Below are positions 1 through 9,344 of a DNA stretch of 64,000 nucleotides, piece by piece. Source of the DNA: Fortiea contorta PCC 7126. GTDB taxonomy: Bacteria; Cyanobacteriota; Cyanobacteriia; Cyanobacteriales; Nostocaceae. The DNA lies in the NCBI RefSeq assembly GCF_000332295.1, contig NZ_KB235931.1, positions 434,001-498,000 on the forward strand, written 5' to 3'. The notes under the pieces are model-generated. The model searched no databases. It worked only from the letters and a program-made list of their open reading frames with translations, and was not told the origin of the DNA. Position 1 is the stretch's first letter. Every line of letters starts with the position of its first letter. The position numbers and the translations under genes were made by a program.

Positions 1-37
1 CCCAGCTTAGTGAGAGCATCAATGATTTGTGTGATTT

Positions 38-2287
38 GTGAGGCGAAGGATAACAAAAGTGGTTCAAACTAGTATTCATCCCAGTCTAAATCCGGCTCCC
101 GATACAGAAGCGGGTTATGGACAAATGTTTGCGGTATTTTTACGCAGATTTCCTTGGTTCTTACTTGTATTTTTGACTTCCGTTACCTTTGCAGGTTTAA
201 TTACAACTAAGACCAAGCCTACCTACAAAAGTACAATGCAGCTGCTGGTAGAGCCTAACTATCAAGTGAAGCCAGGAACAGCTGAAGCAGGAAATCAGTT
301 TACGGAAACTAATATTCAAATCGACGCGGGAACTCAACTGAACTTAATGCAGAGTTCTACGCTGATTCAGAAAGCGGTTGATAAACTCCGGCCAGAATAT
401 CCGGATATCACCATAGCTCAAATTAAAGGTGCTTTATCCTTAAATCAAATTAAAACCAAAGAAGATAACGTCGCTACTAAAATTTTCCAAGCGGAATTTA
501 CTGGTCACGACCCGGAGAAGACGCAAAAAGTTTTGGCGGCGATTCGAGAAGTGTATGTGGAATACAATAAACAGCAGCAAGATTCACGATTACAAAAAGG
601 TCTGCAAGTAATTAGGGAGCAGTTAAGAAAAGCTAGTGATGAAGTTAATGCTTCCGAAACTAATTTGCAGAGGTTTCAGCGCAATCAGAATCTGATTGAT
701 CCGGATTCTCAAGCCAAAGCTTTAGAGACGGCTTTAAATAATATTGAACAAGAAAGACGAACAACGCGATCGCAATACGAAGAAGCCATAGCCCGTCAAA
801 AATCACTACAAGAGCAGCTGAACCGTTCCCCACAAAACGCCCTCGTCGCTTCTCGTTTGAGTCAATCAACTCGCTACCAAGGGTTACTCAACGAAATCCA
901 AAAAACAGAATTGGCTTTGGGACAAGAACGCTTGCGCTTCACCGACGAAACACCAAGCGTGCAAAAACTCAAAGACCAACTCGCAGGACAAAAGGAGTTA
1001 TTGCAACAAGAAGTAGGTAGGACTCTCGGTGGTGAGTCTAATGACAATGTAGCCTTTGGAGAAACTCTCCTCGAACAAGGACAATTTGGTGAAATTGACC
1101 TCAATCTTGCCGGTCAATTAGTAGAAACCCAAACAACTATAGTTGCTCTCACCGCACGCGACCAAACTCTAGCTCAAAAAGAAAGCGAATTACGCTTTGA
1201 AATCAAACGTTTTCCACCTTTATTAGCCTATTACAATCGCATCCTCCCACAGTTAAAATTTAGCCGCGAAAGGTTAGAGCAACTGTTGCGAGCAGAGCAA
1301 CAATTAAGGCAAGAATTATCCAAAGGCGGATTTAATTGGGAAGTTGTCGAAGAACCCCAAAGAGGTTTCTTGTTAGGCCCTAATCTCAAGCAGAACCTGC
1401 TCTTGGGTGCAGTGGTGGGATTAATGTTAGGAGGAATTGCGGCTTTTGTTCGTGAAGCTGCTGATGATGCTGTCCACACCACCGCTGAGTTAGAGAAACA
1501 AGCCGCATTACCGTTGTTAGGTACAACTCCCAAGTTACCACCAGCCAAGAGCAGAGAATCAATGATCAAGCTACCTTTTGGTAAGCCTGAAGTTTTGGCG
1601 CCTTGGACAGTTCAAGTATTGCAATCTCCGCCCCGGTGGGAATCGCTAGATTTGATTTATAAAAACATTGAACTGCTCCATTCAGTGGCTAATTTAAAAT
1701 CTTTAATGATTACTTCTGCTCTACCTGATGAAAGTAAATCAGCTTTAGCATTAGGACTAGCAATGAGTGCTGCAAGGTTGCACAAAAGGGTACTTTTAAT
1801 TGATGCGAATTTGCGTGAACCTAGTTTGCACAAACAATTAAATCTTCCCAATGAACAAGGGCTTTCTACTCTCTTGGCTAGTGATGCTACCCTACCGAAT
1901 CAAATTAGTATTCAATATTCAGGTTCATCCTACATCGACATCATGACTGCAGGCCCCATACCTGCGGATGCGGCTAATCTTCTCAGTTCTCCCCGCATGA
2001 TGCAGTTGATGGCCACATTTGAGGAGAATTATGATTTAGTTCTTGTAGACGCTTCATCAGTAATTGGTGTAGTTGATGCTATGCTGACTGCTTCGTCTTG
2101 TCGCAGTGTGCTTTTGGTAGCCAGTATTGGTAGAGTCACTCGCAGCCAGATTGCTCAAGCTACAGCTATGTTGAGCAAATTAAACCTGATTGGTGTAGTA
2201 GCAAATGGAGTATCAAACTCGCAAAGCACATATGTTCCCTATGTGAAACAGCAACGGTTAGCGCTACATCAAGCTATGGAAAAATAG
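38..2287 (+). CDS. Wzc-like polysaccharide chain-length/export protein with degraded kinase P-loop
   Basis: This 749-residue protein has the layout of cyanobacterial Wzc/BY-kinase proteins. A Wzz domain begins near residue 28 with a membrane segment around residues 40-57, a long coiled-coil periplasmic part covers about 180-420, a second membrane segment lies near 455-475, and a C-terminal ParA/MinD-like ATPase domain starts at about 540. It would sit in the inner membrane and help polymerise or export the envelope polysaccharide. The Walker A loop reads PDESKSA where active kinases have a PGEGKS-type loop, and Walker A' reads LLIDANLR rather than IDADLR. No tyrosine-rich tail is present. A structural role without kinase activity is therefore inferred. 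The start is GTG and weakly supported; the upstream sequence is cut by the window edge. It precedes hepC, as expected for a HEP island. Confidence 0.85.
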   Translation: MRRRITKVVQTSIHPSLNPAPDTEAGYGQMFAVFLRRFPWFLLVFLTSVTFAGLITTKTKPTYKSTMQLLVEPNYQVKPGTAEAGNQFTETNIQIDAGTQLNLMQSSTLIQKAVDKLRPEYPDITIAQIKGALSLNQIKTKEDNVATKIFQAEFTGHDPEKTQKVLAAIREVYVEYNKQQQDSRLQKGLQVIREQLRKASDEVNASETNLQRFQRNQNLIDPDSQAKALETALNNIEQERRTTRSQYEEAIARQKSLQEQLNRSPQNALVASRLSQSTRYQGLLNEIQKTELALGQERLRFTDETPSVQKLKDQLAGQKELLQQEVGRTLGGESNDNVAFGETLLEQGQFGEIDLNLAGQLVETQTTIVALTARDQTLAQKESELRFEIKRFPPLLAYYNRILPQLKFSRERLEQLLRAEQQLRQELSKGGFNWEVVEEPQRGFLLGPNLKQNLLLGAVVGLMLGGIAAFVREAADDAVHTTAELEKQAALPLLGTTPKLPPAKSRESMIKLPFGKPEVLAPWTVQVLQSPPRWESLDLIYKNIELLHSVANLKSLMITSALPDESKSALALGLAMSAARLHKRVLLIDANLREPSLHKQLNLPNEQGLSTLLASDATLPNQISIQYSGSSYIDIMTAGPIPADAANLLSSPRMMQLMATFEENYDLVLVDASSVIGVVDAMLTASSCRSVLLVASIGRVTRSQIAQATAMLSKLNLIGVVANGVSNSQSTYVPYVKQQRLALHQAMEK

Positions 2288-2334
2288 CGCATTGTTATAG
2301 CGATTTCTTGAAGCAATGCGACAGATAAATCGGT

Positions 2335-2366
2335 GTAGAGGCGTTGTTTTTGCTTCGTCTCTACAG
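2335..2366 (+). terminator. Hairpin repeat after the Wzc-like gene
   Basis: Inverted repeat TGTAGAGGCG / CGTCTCTACA (9 of 10 pairs) around a 12-nt T-rich loop, about 50 nt after the stop codon. The GTAGAGACG core is a common dispersed palindrome in Nostocales, and a related palindrome lies at 12943-12964. It could stop or slow transcription, but no T-tract follows, so this is inference. Confidence 0.45.
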
Positions 2367-2405
2367 GATTTAAATGTATTATATCAAGTTAAATACTAAC
2401 GATAT

Positions 2406-2444
2406 TTGTAATAAATTAACCGATATTAATAGATTTTATTACAA
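2406..2444. promoter_or_regulatory. Long dyad in the hepC upstream region
   Basis: Perfect 10-bp inverted repeat TTGTAATAAA / TTTATTACAA with a 19-nt spacer, inside the 387-bp gene-free stretch between the Wzc-like gene and hepC. The rest of that stretch is AT-rich and I see no ORF in it. The dyad is a candidate regulator site or RNA hairpin for the hepC promoter region. No NtcA-type GTA-N8-TAC box with a clear -10 was identified. Confidence 0.35.
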
Positions 2445-2674
2445 GTAATCACTTGGGCGTTCAAGAATCAATATTAAAATATTTAAGCGAAAAATCAGAA
2501 TGAATTTTCAGCAGCTTTAAATACATTTATTCACTTCAGCTTAATAATTTACACTTAAACTTATCAAGTATTTAAAGAGTGAATAAAGAATCAGTTTTAT
2601 TAATAGTTATTGCTCAAAAATTTTATACCCTAGATTCAGAGCAATAATCTACCAACCTATAAATTCAAAAGCAT

Positions 2675-3430
2675 ATGACTATCTCCATAATTCCTAGCCT
2701 GGAACATTACTATAACGGGAACGAGCTAAATCAAGAAAATCAGTCCGCTTATTGCACACTCAAGTGGCGACGGGGACAGCTATTAGTCAAGTCAATTAAA
2801 CAAGTTAATCAGCCTGATATACCTGCTTTGCATGACGAAAAATCTTTAGTAGAGTGTTTAAAACATTCCCCAGTCAGCTTAGTGAGAATTGATCCTAAAT
2901 TGGGTGAGACGCGACTGAAATTTTGGGCTGTGGCTTGTGAACAAGCTCATAAGCCTATATTTTTATGTATACCTTCTTCTCAGAAAAATTCTCAACCAAT
3001 CAGCTTAGTTGCATGGTGGTTGAAGCGAATTTTTGATTGGATTTTAGCTTTAGTATTGCTGCTAGTAATGACTCCAGTTATCATAGGATCAATTTTGCTG
3101 CTGCGGGTTGATTCACCAGGGTCAAGTTTTTCTCATGAATGGCACGTAGGGGAAAGAGGAAAACTATTCCGCGCTATCAAGTTTCGCACTCACAATATGA
3201 CTTTCATAGAGCGTTGGCTTTGTAAGCGTAGATTGCACAATTTGCCTCAATTATTAAATGTATTACGCGGTGAGATGAGATTGTTTAGCTCTCATTGCTG
3301 GACTTTAGAAGATGCAGTGCGGTTGAGTTTAGTAGCACAAAAGCAGCTAAATGAATTACCTGGAATTAAAAGCGGTTGGGAAATTGATTCAGAGTCGCAG
3401 TTGTTCCATTTAGATGGACAAGTGATGTAA
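2675..3430 (+). CDS. hepC: HepC-like sugar transferase of heterocyst envelope polysaccharide
   Basis: 251 residues. The C-terminal two thirds match the bacterial sugar transferase family (initiating undecaprenyl-phosphate glycosyl-1-phosphate transferases). It has KRIFDWILAL, a membrane hairpin at about 112-135, a GERGKLFRAIKFRT segment, and NLPQLLNVLRGEM where the family has ELPQLxNVLxGDMS. The terminal VGPRP-type motif is altered to LFSSHC, so the enzyme is a divergent member. The N-terminal ~100 residues are specific to this subfamily. Placement directly before hepA matches the Anabaena hepC-hepA order and supports the symbol. Expected role: start or modify the HEP repeat unit on a lipid carrier at the inner membrane. 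ATG start without a strong ribosome binding site. Confidence 0.85.
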   Translation: MTISIIPSLEHYYNGNELNQENQSAYCTLKWRRGQLLVKSIKQVNQPDIPALHDEKSLVECLKHSPVSLVRIDPKLGETRLKFWAVACEQAHKPIFLCIPSSQKNSQPISLVAWWLKRIFDWILALVLLLVMTPVIIGSILLLRVDSPGSSFSHEWHVGERGKLFRAIKFRTHNMTFIERWLCKRRLHNLPQLLNVLRGEMRLFSSHCWTLEDAVRLSLVAQKQLNELPGIKSGWEIDSESQLFHLDGQVM

Positions 3431-3436
3431 TGATTT

Positions 3437-3464
3437 CTAGACTATAGCTAGTTAAATAGTCTAG
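3437..3464 (+). terminator. Hairpin just after hepC
   Basis: Perfect 9-bp inverted repeat CTAGACTAT / ATAGTCTAG with a 10-nt loop, 7 nt after the hepC stop. It is a plausible terminator or processing hairpin, but no T-run follows. Confidence 0.45.
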
Positions 3465-3467
3465 CGG

Positions 3468-3515
3468 GGATAATAGCTGAAAAATGTACATGCCAATTTA
3501 GCCAAGCTATTATCC
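3468..3515. promoter_or_regulatory. hepA: Long dyad between hepC and hepA
   Basis: Perfect 11-bp inverted repeat GGATAATAGCT / AGCTATTATCC separated by 26 nt, 73 nt before the hepA start. hepA is known in Anabaena to be switched on in developing heterocysts through its upstream region. The dyad is a candidate binding site for a developmental regulator, or an RNA structure in a hepC-hepA transcript. Its function is inferred. Confidence 0.4.
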
Positions 3516-3588
3516 TATTTGGAATATGGCAAATAAATAACCGACATCATAGCAGTCTAGACCACACATTTATTGTTAGGAAATATCC

Positions 3589-5439
3589 ATGCATTTGAAC
3601 TTTTATGAATTACTAAAAAACCTAGTGAAGGCGACTAGCTTTTGGCAAGACAAGTATTTAATATTACGAGAATTTAAGCATTTTCGGAAAATTGCTGTTT
3701 TGGCAGTGATTTTTTCTTTTTTAGCTGCGACTTTTGAGGGTGTGAGTATTGGTTTTTTGTTGTCTTTTTTGCAAAGCTTGACCAGTCCTAATGCTGAACC
3801 GATGCAGACGGGTATTGAATGGTTTGATATCCATATTTTGGGGATTAAAACATCGGCAATTAGTCGGTTATATCGCGTATCACTGCTAATTTTATTTAGT
3901 ACTTGGATGCGAGCAACTTTCAATTATTTTGGGACAGTGTATACGGAAATATCTCAACAACATTTGAGCGATCGCCTGCGGAAACAAATTTTTGAAAAGT
4001 TACAATCTCTACCATTAAGCTACTTTGCTAAAATTCGTTCTGGCGAATTGATTAATACTATTACCACAGAAATTGAAAGAATTAAACAGGGTTTTAGTGC
4101 GGGAGCATTTTTGTTGACTAGAGGAATGACAACTCTTGTCTATTTAATTTCTATGTTTATGCTTTCTTGGCAACTGACTTTGGTGTCAGTCATGTTATTT
4201 TCCCTTTTAGGTGTGGGACTATCAAATCTCAATGCGAGAGTACGAGAATCTAGCTTTGGTCTATCAATTGCTAACGGTAATTTTACCTCAACAGCCATAG
4301 AATTTATTAATGGAATTAGGACTGTAAATGCTTTCGGTACTCAAGAATTTGAACGGCGGCGCTATTACCAAGCTAGCGATGCAGTGGTGAGCACTTCCAC
4401 AAAAGTGATATATATTTGGACATTGGTAAGACCAATTGCCGAAGGTGTGGCTACTACAGTTTTGGTAGGGATGATTATTTTATCATTCACTATCTTTGTT
4501 GGTAAGGGAGGACTAGAAGTTGCTTCTTTATTAACCTTTTTCTTTGTGTTATTTCGCCTTGTACCCTTTGTGCAAGATATTAATAGCACTAGGTCATTTA
4601 TTAGCACTCTGCAAGGCTCGGCTGAGAATATCAAAAAGCTTTTAATAACTGATGAAAACAGTTATTTCCAAAATGGAAAAATTAAGTTTTTGGGTTTAAA
4701 AAATTCAGTAAATTTAGTCTCTGTTGATTTTGGTTATGATACCAGTAATCTAGTTTTGCATAACATTACATTAACCATCGAAAAAGGCAAAACAACCGCA
4801 CTAGTGGGAGGTTCTGGCGCTGGGAAAACAACTTTAGCTGATTTAATTCCCCGCTTTTATGATGTGACAGAAGGTAATATTTATATTGATGAAATTGATG
4901 TCAAAAAATTTGACATTAATTCGCTCCGCCGCAACATAGCTGTAGTGAGTCAAGATACATTTATTTTCAATACTTCTGTTGCTGAAAATATTGCTTATGG
5001 TACACCAGAAGCCAGTGTCAGAGAAATTCATGAAGCTGCGAGACTAGCGAATGCACTGGAATTTATTTTAGAAATGCCTGAAGGTTTTGACACACAATTA
5101 GGAGAGAGGGGTGTGAGACTATCAGGAGGACAAAGACAGCGGATTGCGATCGCCCGCGCTTTGTTGCGGAACCCAGAAATTTTGATTTTAGATGAAGCTA
5201 CCAGCGCCTTAGATTCGGTGACAGAGCGCTTAATTCAAGAGTCTTTAGAACAGATTGCTGTCGGGAGAACCGTAATTGCGATCGCCCACCGACTTTCCAC
5301 AATTATCAAAGCCGATAAAGTTGTGGTGCTCGAACAGGGACGGATAGTAGAGCAAGGTAAATATCAAGAATTGCTGCAGCTACGCGGTAAATTTTGGGAA
5401 TATCACCAGATGCAAAATCAATTAGGTCAAGCAAATTAG
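3589..5439 (+). CDS. hepA: HepA, ABC exporter for heterocyst envelope polysaccharide
   Basis: 616-residue half-transporter with an N-terminal six-helix transmembrane domain (about 30-335) and a C-terminal ATPase domain. Walker A is GGSGAGKTT (about 407-415), the Q-loop region is VVSQDTF, the signature is LSGGQRQRIAIARA (about 510), Walker B is LILDEATSALD and the H-loop is AIAHRLSTI. All catalytic motifs are intact. In Anabaena, hepA mutants make a defective heterocyst polysaccharide layer, so the protein is assigned to export of HEP material (repeat unit or lipid-linked intermediate) across the inner membrane. ATG start preceded by TTAGGAAA. The next gene begins 44 nt after its stop, suggesting one transcript. 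Confidence 0.92.
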   Translation: MHLNFYELLKNLVKATSFWQDKYLILREFKHFRKIAVLAVIFSFLAATFEGVSIGFLLSFLQSLTSPNAEPMQTGIEWFDIHILGIKTSAISRLYRVSLLILFSTWMRATFNYFGTVYTEISQQHLSDRLRKQIFEKLQSLPLSYFAKIRSGELINTITTEIERIKQGFSAGAFLLTRGMTTLVYLISMFMLSWQLTLVSVMLFSLLGVGLSNLNARVRESSFGLSIANGNFTSTAIEFINGIRTVNAFGTQEFERRRYYQASDAVVSTSTKVIYIWTLVRPIAEGVATTVLVGMIILSFTIFVGKGGLEVASLLTFFFVLFRLVPFVQDINSTRSFISTLQGSAENIKKLLITDENSYFQNGKIKFLGLKNSVNLVSVDFGYDTSNLVLHNITLTIEKGKTTALVGGSGAGKTTLADLIPRFYDVTEGNIYIDEIDVKKFDINSLRRNIAVVSQDTFIFNTSVAENIAYGTPEASVREIHEAARLANALEFILEMPEGFDTQLGERGVRLSGGQRQRIAIARALLRNPEILILDEATSALDSVTERLIQESLEQIAVGRTVIAIAHRLSTIIKADKVVVLEQGRIVEQGKYQELLQLRGKFWEYHQMQNQLGQAN

Positions 5440-5483
5440 ACCGAAAACATTATTTTATTCTCCAGATTAATCAGGAAAAAACG

Positions 5484-6341
5484 ATGGTTAATATAGGCTA
5501 CCATACTGCTAAACTACAAGGGCAATTTATCCGCTCAGTTTATACCAAAGCAATCAATCAAATTGTCGATTTTCCTATTAGACAAACTGACAGAGCTAAC
5601 ATCATTGTCTATTCTTTTTCTTGTGAGCGTGACTTGGCTATTCAAGTGGCAAATATTCGCTCATTTATTCGCCATGTGGGTATTCCTCAAACATTCACCG
5701 TCATCTCTGATGGTAGTTATTCATTAGCAGCATCCCGTTTATTATGTCGCATTCATCCTTGTGTGGATGTGATTGAATGGAAAGATTTATTACAAGGCGA
5801 AATTCCCCAACATGTTTTTGATTATGCACTGCATCATCCTACTCCTTCCATTCGGGCATTTTGGCGAAGATTAGCGGTACTTAGTTCCATGTCCATAGAG
5901 CAGCCAATAGTTTACACCGACGCGGATATTTTGTTTTTTCCTGGGGCTAAAGAAATTATTAATCTGTGTAATTCAGAAGATACTTTCGCTTGGTATTTAC
6001 CTGATTGTCAAGCTTCTCTAGATGAGCGGATTATTTTAGCTGAATCTGAAAAAATAAATCCAGTTAATGCGGGCTTTTTCTTATTGAAAAAACAAGTTGA
6101 TTGGACAATCCCCTTAGAACGGGTTGCAAAGTTTGTCGATACACCACAATACTTTACAGAGCAAACTGTCGTGCATTTAGCTATGCATAATGCCCAAGCA
6201 AAACCACTAGATAGCGATAAATTTATTCTGGAAAATGATGACCAATTTATGTATGGAGATAACTACAATAAGAATCATATTGCTATGAGGCATTATGTCA
6301 ATGATGTGAGACATAAATTTTGGTTTAATCTGGGTATTTAA
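5484..6341 (+). CDS. HEP-island glycosyltransferase with DAD motif
   Basis: 285 residues from the ATG that follows AGGAAAAAACG. A longer TTG start overlapping hepA is possible but has no better signal. The protein has the pattern of a nucleotide-sugar-dependent transferase of GT-A fold: FSCERDLAIQVANIRSFIRHVG near the N-terminus, then VYTDADILFFPGA, where the D-x-D would bind metal and the sugar nucleotide, then VNAGFFLLKK. No signal peptide is seen, so it is cytoplasmic. It is the first of six glycosyltransferases downstream of hepA and probably adds one sugar of the heterocyst polysaccharide repeat. Donor and acceptor cannot be told from sequence. Confidence 0.75.
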   Translation: MVNIGYHTAKLQGQFIRSVYTKAINQIVDFPIRQTDRANIIVYSFSCERDLAIQVANIRSFIRHVGIPQTFTVISDGSYSLAASRLLCRIHPCVDVIEWKDLLQGEIPQHVFDYALHHPTPSIRAFWRRLAVLSSMSIEQPIVYTDADILFFPGAKEIINLCNSEDTFAWYLPDCQASLDERIILAESEKINPVNAGFFLLKKQVDWTIPLERVAKFVDTPQYFTEQTVVHLAMHNAQAKPLDSDKFILENDDQFMYGDNYNKNHIAMRHYVNDVRHKFWFNLGI

Positions 6342-6359
6342 GTTTGTTTTCAAGGAAAA

Positions 6360-7484
6360 ATGAGTTATACAGTAGTTGACCAAAAAATGATTCATCACTG
6401 CTCCGCTGTTAATCTTAGTGGGGGTGGCGGTATTGAAACTTATATTGCTGCTTTGGTAAATTCTCAGATTCCTGGGGTGAGTAATCAAACTATTACCAAC
6501 CTCAAAAATGTTGAACAGCATCAGTTTAAATTGCTGCATGTTCATGATTTGAATATGTTAGCGGATATTCGAGAAGAATGCCCGACAATATTCACTCTGC
6601 ATAATCATTCTAGCTACTGTCCTAGTGGTACAAAATATCTAGGCGCGCAGCAAAAAATCTGCGCTCGCTCGATGCATTTTTTAGGTTGTGCTTGGGGACA
6701 TTTAGTCGATGGTTGTGGTAGTCGTCAGCCACAAAAAATCCTACAAGATTGGTGGAATGCTGACACTCCTTTGCAAGTATTTAAAAACCTGATAATTCCC
6801 ATAATTGCTAACAGTGATTATGTTCGTCAGCAAATTATAAATATGGGAATATCTCCCGCAAGAGTGGTAACACTGCGCTGTGGAGTTCAAGAACCTGTAG
6901 GTAATTTTGCTCCTTTGAGTCGAGAAATACATCAATCGCAACGCATTTTATTTGCTGGTCGGATTGTCCCTTATAAAGGGGTGGAATTGTTAATTAAAGC
7001 AATGCTAAAAACTGACCACCAAGTCCATCTTGATATCGCTGGTGATGGTTGGGATCAGCCGAGAATGGAAAAATTAGCTCAACAGATGGGATTAAGCGAT
7101 CGCATTACATGGCATGGTTGGTGTAGTGGTGAAAAATTAGAAGCACTTTATCAACAATGCTTTGCGGTAGTTTTTCCTAGTCTCTGGCCTGAACCTGCGG
7201 GGCTGGTAACTCTCGAAGCTTATGGGCGTTATCGACCGATAATTGCAACTGCAGTTGGCGGAATTCCTGAACATGTACAAGATAGCGAAACAGGAATTCT
7301 GGTGACACCAAATCATACACAACAGTTAGCTGAAGCCATCAATCAACTCGCCCATAACTATCAAAAAAGCCGACTCATGGGCGAAAAAGGTCAGGCTTGG
7401 TTTCAGCAAGAATTTACTATTGATGTTCACAGACAACGGCTAGAAAATATTTACGAAAAAACTATTGCTGAGTTTCACAAATGA
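6360..7484 (+). CDS. GT4-family glycosyltransferase of the HEP island
   Basis: 374 residues. The N-terminal acceptor half begins with CSAVNLSGGGGIETYIAALV. The C-terminal Rossmann half carries RILFAGRIVPYKGVELLIKAM and the GT4 signature EPAGLVTLEAYGRYRPIIATAVGGIPEHV, whose E-x7-E pattern is that of retaining GT-B enzymes. Sequence around 85-125 has several cysteines (CPTIF, YCPSG, KICAR, GCAWG, GCGS), a pattern found in some GT4 proteins that may hold a structural metal. The ATG is preceded by CAAGGAAAA. The stop codon overlaps the next start (ATGA), implying coupled translation. Confidence 0.82.
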   Translation: MSYTVVDQKMIHHCSAVNLSGGGGIETYIAALVNSQIPGVSNQTITNLKNVEQHQFKLLHVHDLNMLADIREECPTIFTLHNHSSYCPSGTKYLGAQQKICARSMHFLGCAWGHLVDGCGSRQPQKILQDWWNADTPLQVFKNLIIPIIANSDYVRQQIINMGISPARVVTLRCGVQEPVGNFAPLSREIHQSQRILFAGRIVPYKGVELLIKAMLKTDHQVHLDIAGDGWDQPRMEKLAQQMGLSDRITWHGWCSGEKLEALYQQCFAVVFPSLWPEPAGLVTLEAYGRYRPIIATAVGGIPEHVQDSETGILVTPNHTQQLAEAINQLAHNYQKSRLMGEKGQAWFQQEFTIDVHRQRLENIYEKTIAEFHK

Positions 7485-8467
7485 ATAATCAAATCCCCAA
7501 AATTGTTGTTATTACTCCTGTTAAAAACGAAGCCTGGATTTTAGAAAGGTTTTTATCTGTTACCAGTCAATTTGCTGATTACATCATCATCGCCGATCAA
7601 AATTCCACTGATGAAAGTCAGGCTATTTGTAAAAATTATCCTCAAGTGATTCTGATTGAAAATAAATCTGAGAAATTTAACGAAGCCGATCGACAATTAT
7701 TATTAATAAAAACTGCTAGAGAATTAATATCTGAACACAAAATTATCCTGGCTTTAGATGCTGATGAAATTCTCGCTGCTAACGCCATGAAAACCCAAAG
7801 TTGGCGAACCATGCTCACAGCCAAACCAGGGACCATTTTATATTTTGAAAAGCCAGATTTATTTGACACCACCCATCAATGTATTAGGACTGGAATTCTT
7901 ACGCCTCTTGGCTATGTTGATGATGGCGCTCCTCATCAACCAAAATCTATCCATAGTGTGAGAATTCCTACGCCTGAATATGCTAGAAAACTGCATATCC
8001 ATGATATAAAAATTCTGCATTATGGTTTAACTCGCTTGGATGCTCACGCTGCTAAACTACGAATGTATAGCGTGATTGAAAATGTTTTGGGCGTGGGAAA
8101 TGCAATTGGTAGGCGTTCTCGCTATCCAGCAAAACCAAATTATTTACAGCTTGGTGCTGTAGAAAATGCTCCTCATGAATGGTTTTTTGATTGGGAGCAA
8201 CAAGGAATTGATATGCATACAATTATCAAGCAAAAATATTATCCTTATGATTTGGAAATTCTCCATTATTTTCATAAATATGGTGTGAATCGCTTTATAA
8301 CTGAAGATATTTGGAATTTTGATTGGGAAGCTTGTCGCCAATATGCTAAATCCCAGGGAATGAGCAATATACCTGATGAGAAAATTCCCCAGACATCTAA
8401 ATTTTTGCAGATGGCAAATAAGCTGACAACTAAATTATATAGTCACACTAGAACGTTGTTGAATTAA
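7481..8467 (+). CDS. GT2-like glycosyltransferase of the HEP island
   Basis: 328 residues with the GT-A opening KIVVITPVKNEAWILERFL, then IIADQNSTDES and the metal-binding segment ILALDADEIL. The C-terminal half has several W/Y-rich stretches (EWFFDWEQQGIDM, FHKYGVN) seen in related bacterial proteins and is not recognised further. It starts inside the stop of the previous gene (4-nt overlap), so the two are almost surely on one mRNA. It is an inverting sugar transferase by family; the substrate is unknown. Confidence 0.78.
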   Translation: MNNQIPKIVVITPVKNEAWILERFLSVTSQFADYIIIADQNSTDESQAICKNYPQVILIENKSEKFNEADRQLLLIKTARELISEHKIILALDADEILAANAMKTQSWRTMLTAKPGTILYFEKPDLFDTTHQCIRTGILTPLGYVDDGAPHQPKSIHSVRIPTPEYARKLHIHDIKILHYGLTRLDAHAAKLRMYSVIENVLGVGNAIGRRSRYPAKPNYLQLGAVENAPHEWFFDWEQQGIDMHTIIKQKYYPYDLEILHYFHKYGVNRFITEDIWNFDWEACRQYAKSQGMSNIPDEKIPQTSKFLQMANKLTTKLYSHTRTLLN

Positions 8468-8550
8468 TAGTAATGAAAGGGAACAGGGAACAGTGATAAC
8501 CAAGCCGCTTACAAGGAGCGAGATTTTAAACCTTTATTTGTTTGTAAATA

Positions 8551-9243
8551 ATGATGAATGACGAGCAAAAATTAAATCAATCTCTAGTCAGTGTAATTAT
8601 CCCCACCTATAATCGACCAGAGTATCTTCAACAAGCGATCGCTAGTGCTGTTAACCAAACATATCAAAATATTGAGATTATTGTTTCTGACAATTGCAGC
8701 ACAGATAATACTCAAGAAATAGTGGAATCTTTCGCTGATTTTCGCATCAAGTTTTGGCGACAACCACGCAACCTGGGGATGTTTGCTAATCAGATGGAAG
8801 CCTTGAAAATGGCACAAGGAAAATATGTTGCTAGCCTCCATGATGATGATATGTGGAATCAGGATTTTCTCGCCAAACTTGTCCCAAATCTAGAAGCAAA
8901 TCCCCAATTAATTCTAGCTTTTTGTGACCAATATATTATCGATACTCAATCCCAAATAAATTACCCAGAAACTGAAAAAAATACCCGCGCTTTTAAGCGA
9001 GATCAACTTAAGCCAGGAGTTCATCAAAACTTCTGCAAAATAGGTTTAATAGATAAAAGTATCCCCACCGCAGCAGCTTGTATAATTCGTAATCATCTCA
9101 TCGATTGGGATAAAATTCCCGCTGAAGTTGGGGGAATGTGGGACTTATATTTAACCTATCTTTGCTGTATATCAGGTTATGAAGCTTATTATTATCCAGA
9201 AAAATTAACGCAATATCGCACCCATGAGCAAACTGAAACTATG
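8551..9243 (+). pseudogene. 5' part of a GT2 glycosyltransferase split by an IS element
   Basis: 231 codons of a GT2 enzyme: LVSVIIPTYNRPEYLQQAI, IIVSDNCSTDNTQEI and SLHDDDMWNQDF (D-x-D region), ending TETM at the left target duplication. Beyond this the frame runs 19 codons into the IS and stops. Joining to the 3' part at 10524 gives one continuous 333-residue frame reading TETM-LSGG. The gene was therefore intact until recently. Unless excision occurs or the N-terminal 231 residues suffice, this sugar-transfer step is lost. It sits mid-operon between glycosyltransferase genes, so polar effects on 10868-14425 are possible. Confidence 0.9.
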
Positions 9244-9310
9244 CTGGAGGGGAGACGAAACAGCCTAAAAAGCTTGGTGTATAAGATGGGTAGCGTTTTG
9301 TGATAGAAAA

Positions 9311-9343
9311 AGGTAGGTCTAGTTTTGTCAATAAGACCTACTT
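9311..9343 (+). promoter_or_regulatory. Hairpin directly before the transposase start
   Basis: Inverted repeat AGGTAGGTCT / AGACCTACTT (9 of 10 pairs) with a 13-nt loop, ending one base before the ATG at 9345. Several IS elements carry such a hairpin so that transcripts reading in from outside fold and hide the transposase start, while transcripts from the element's own promoter begin inside the hairpin. The position fits that role here, which is inference. Confidence 0.5.
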
Positions 9344-9344
9344 A

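Noticed and set aside
5394-5483. Extended N-terminus of the first glycosyltransferase overlapping hepA
   Set aside because: The TTG start has no ribosome site and the extra residues look random, whereas the ATG at 5484 follows AGGAAAAA.
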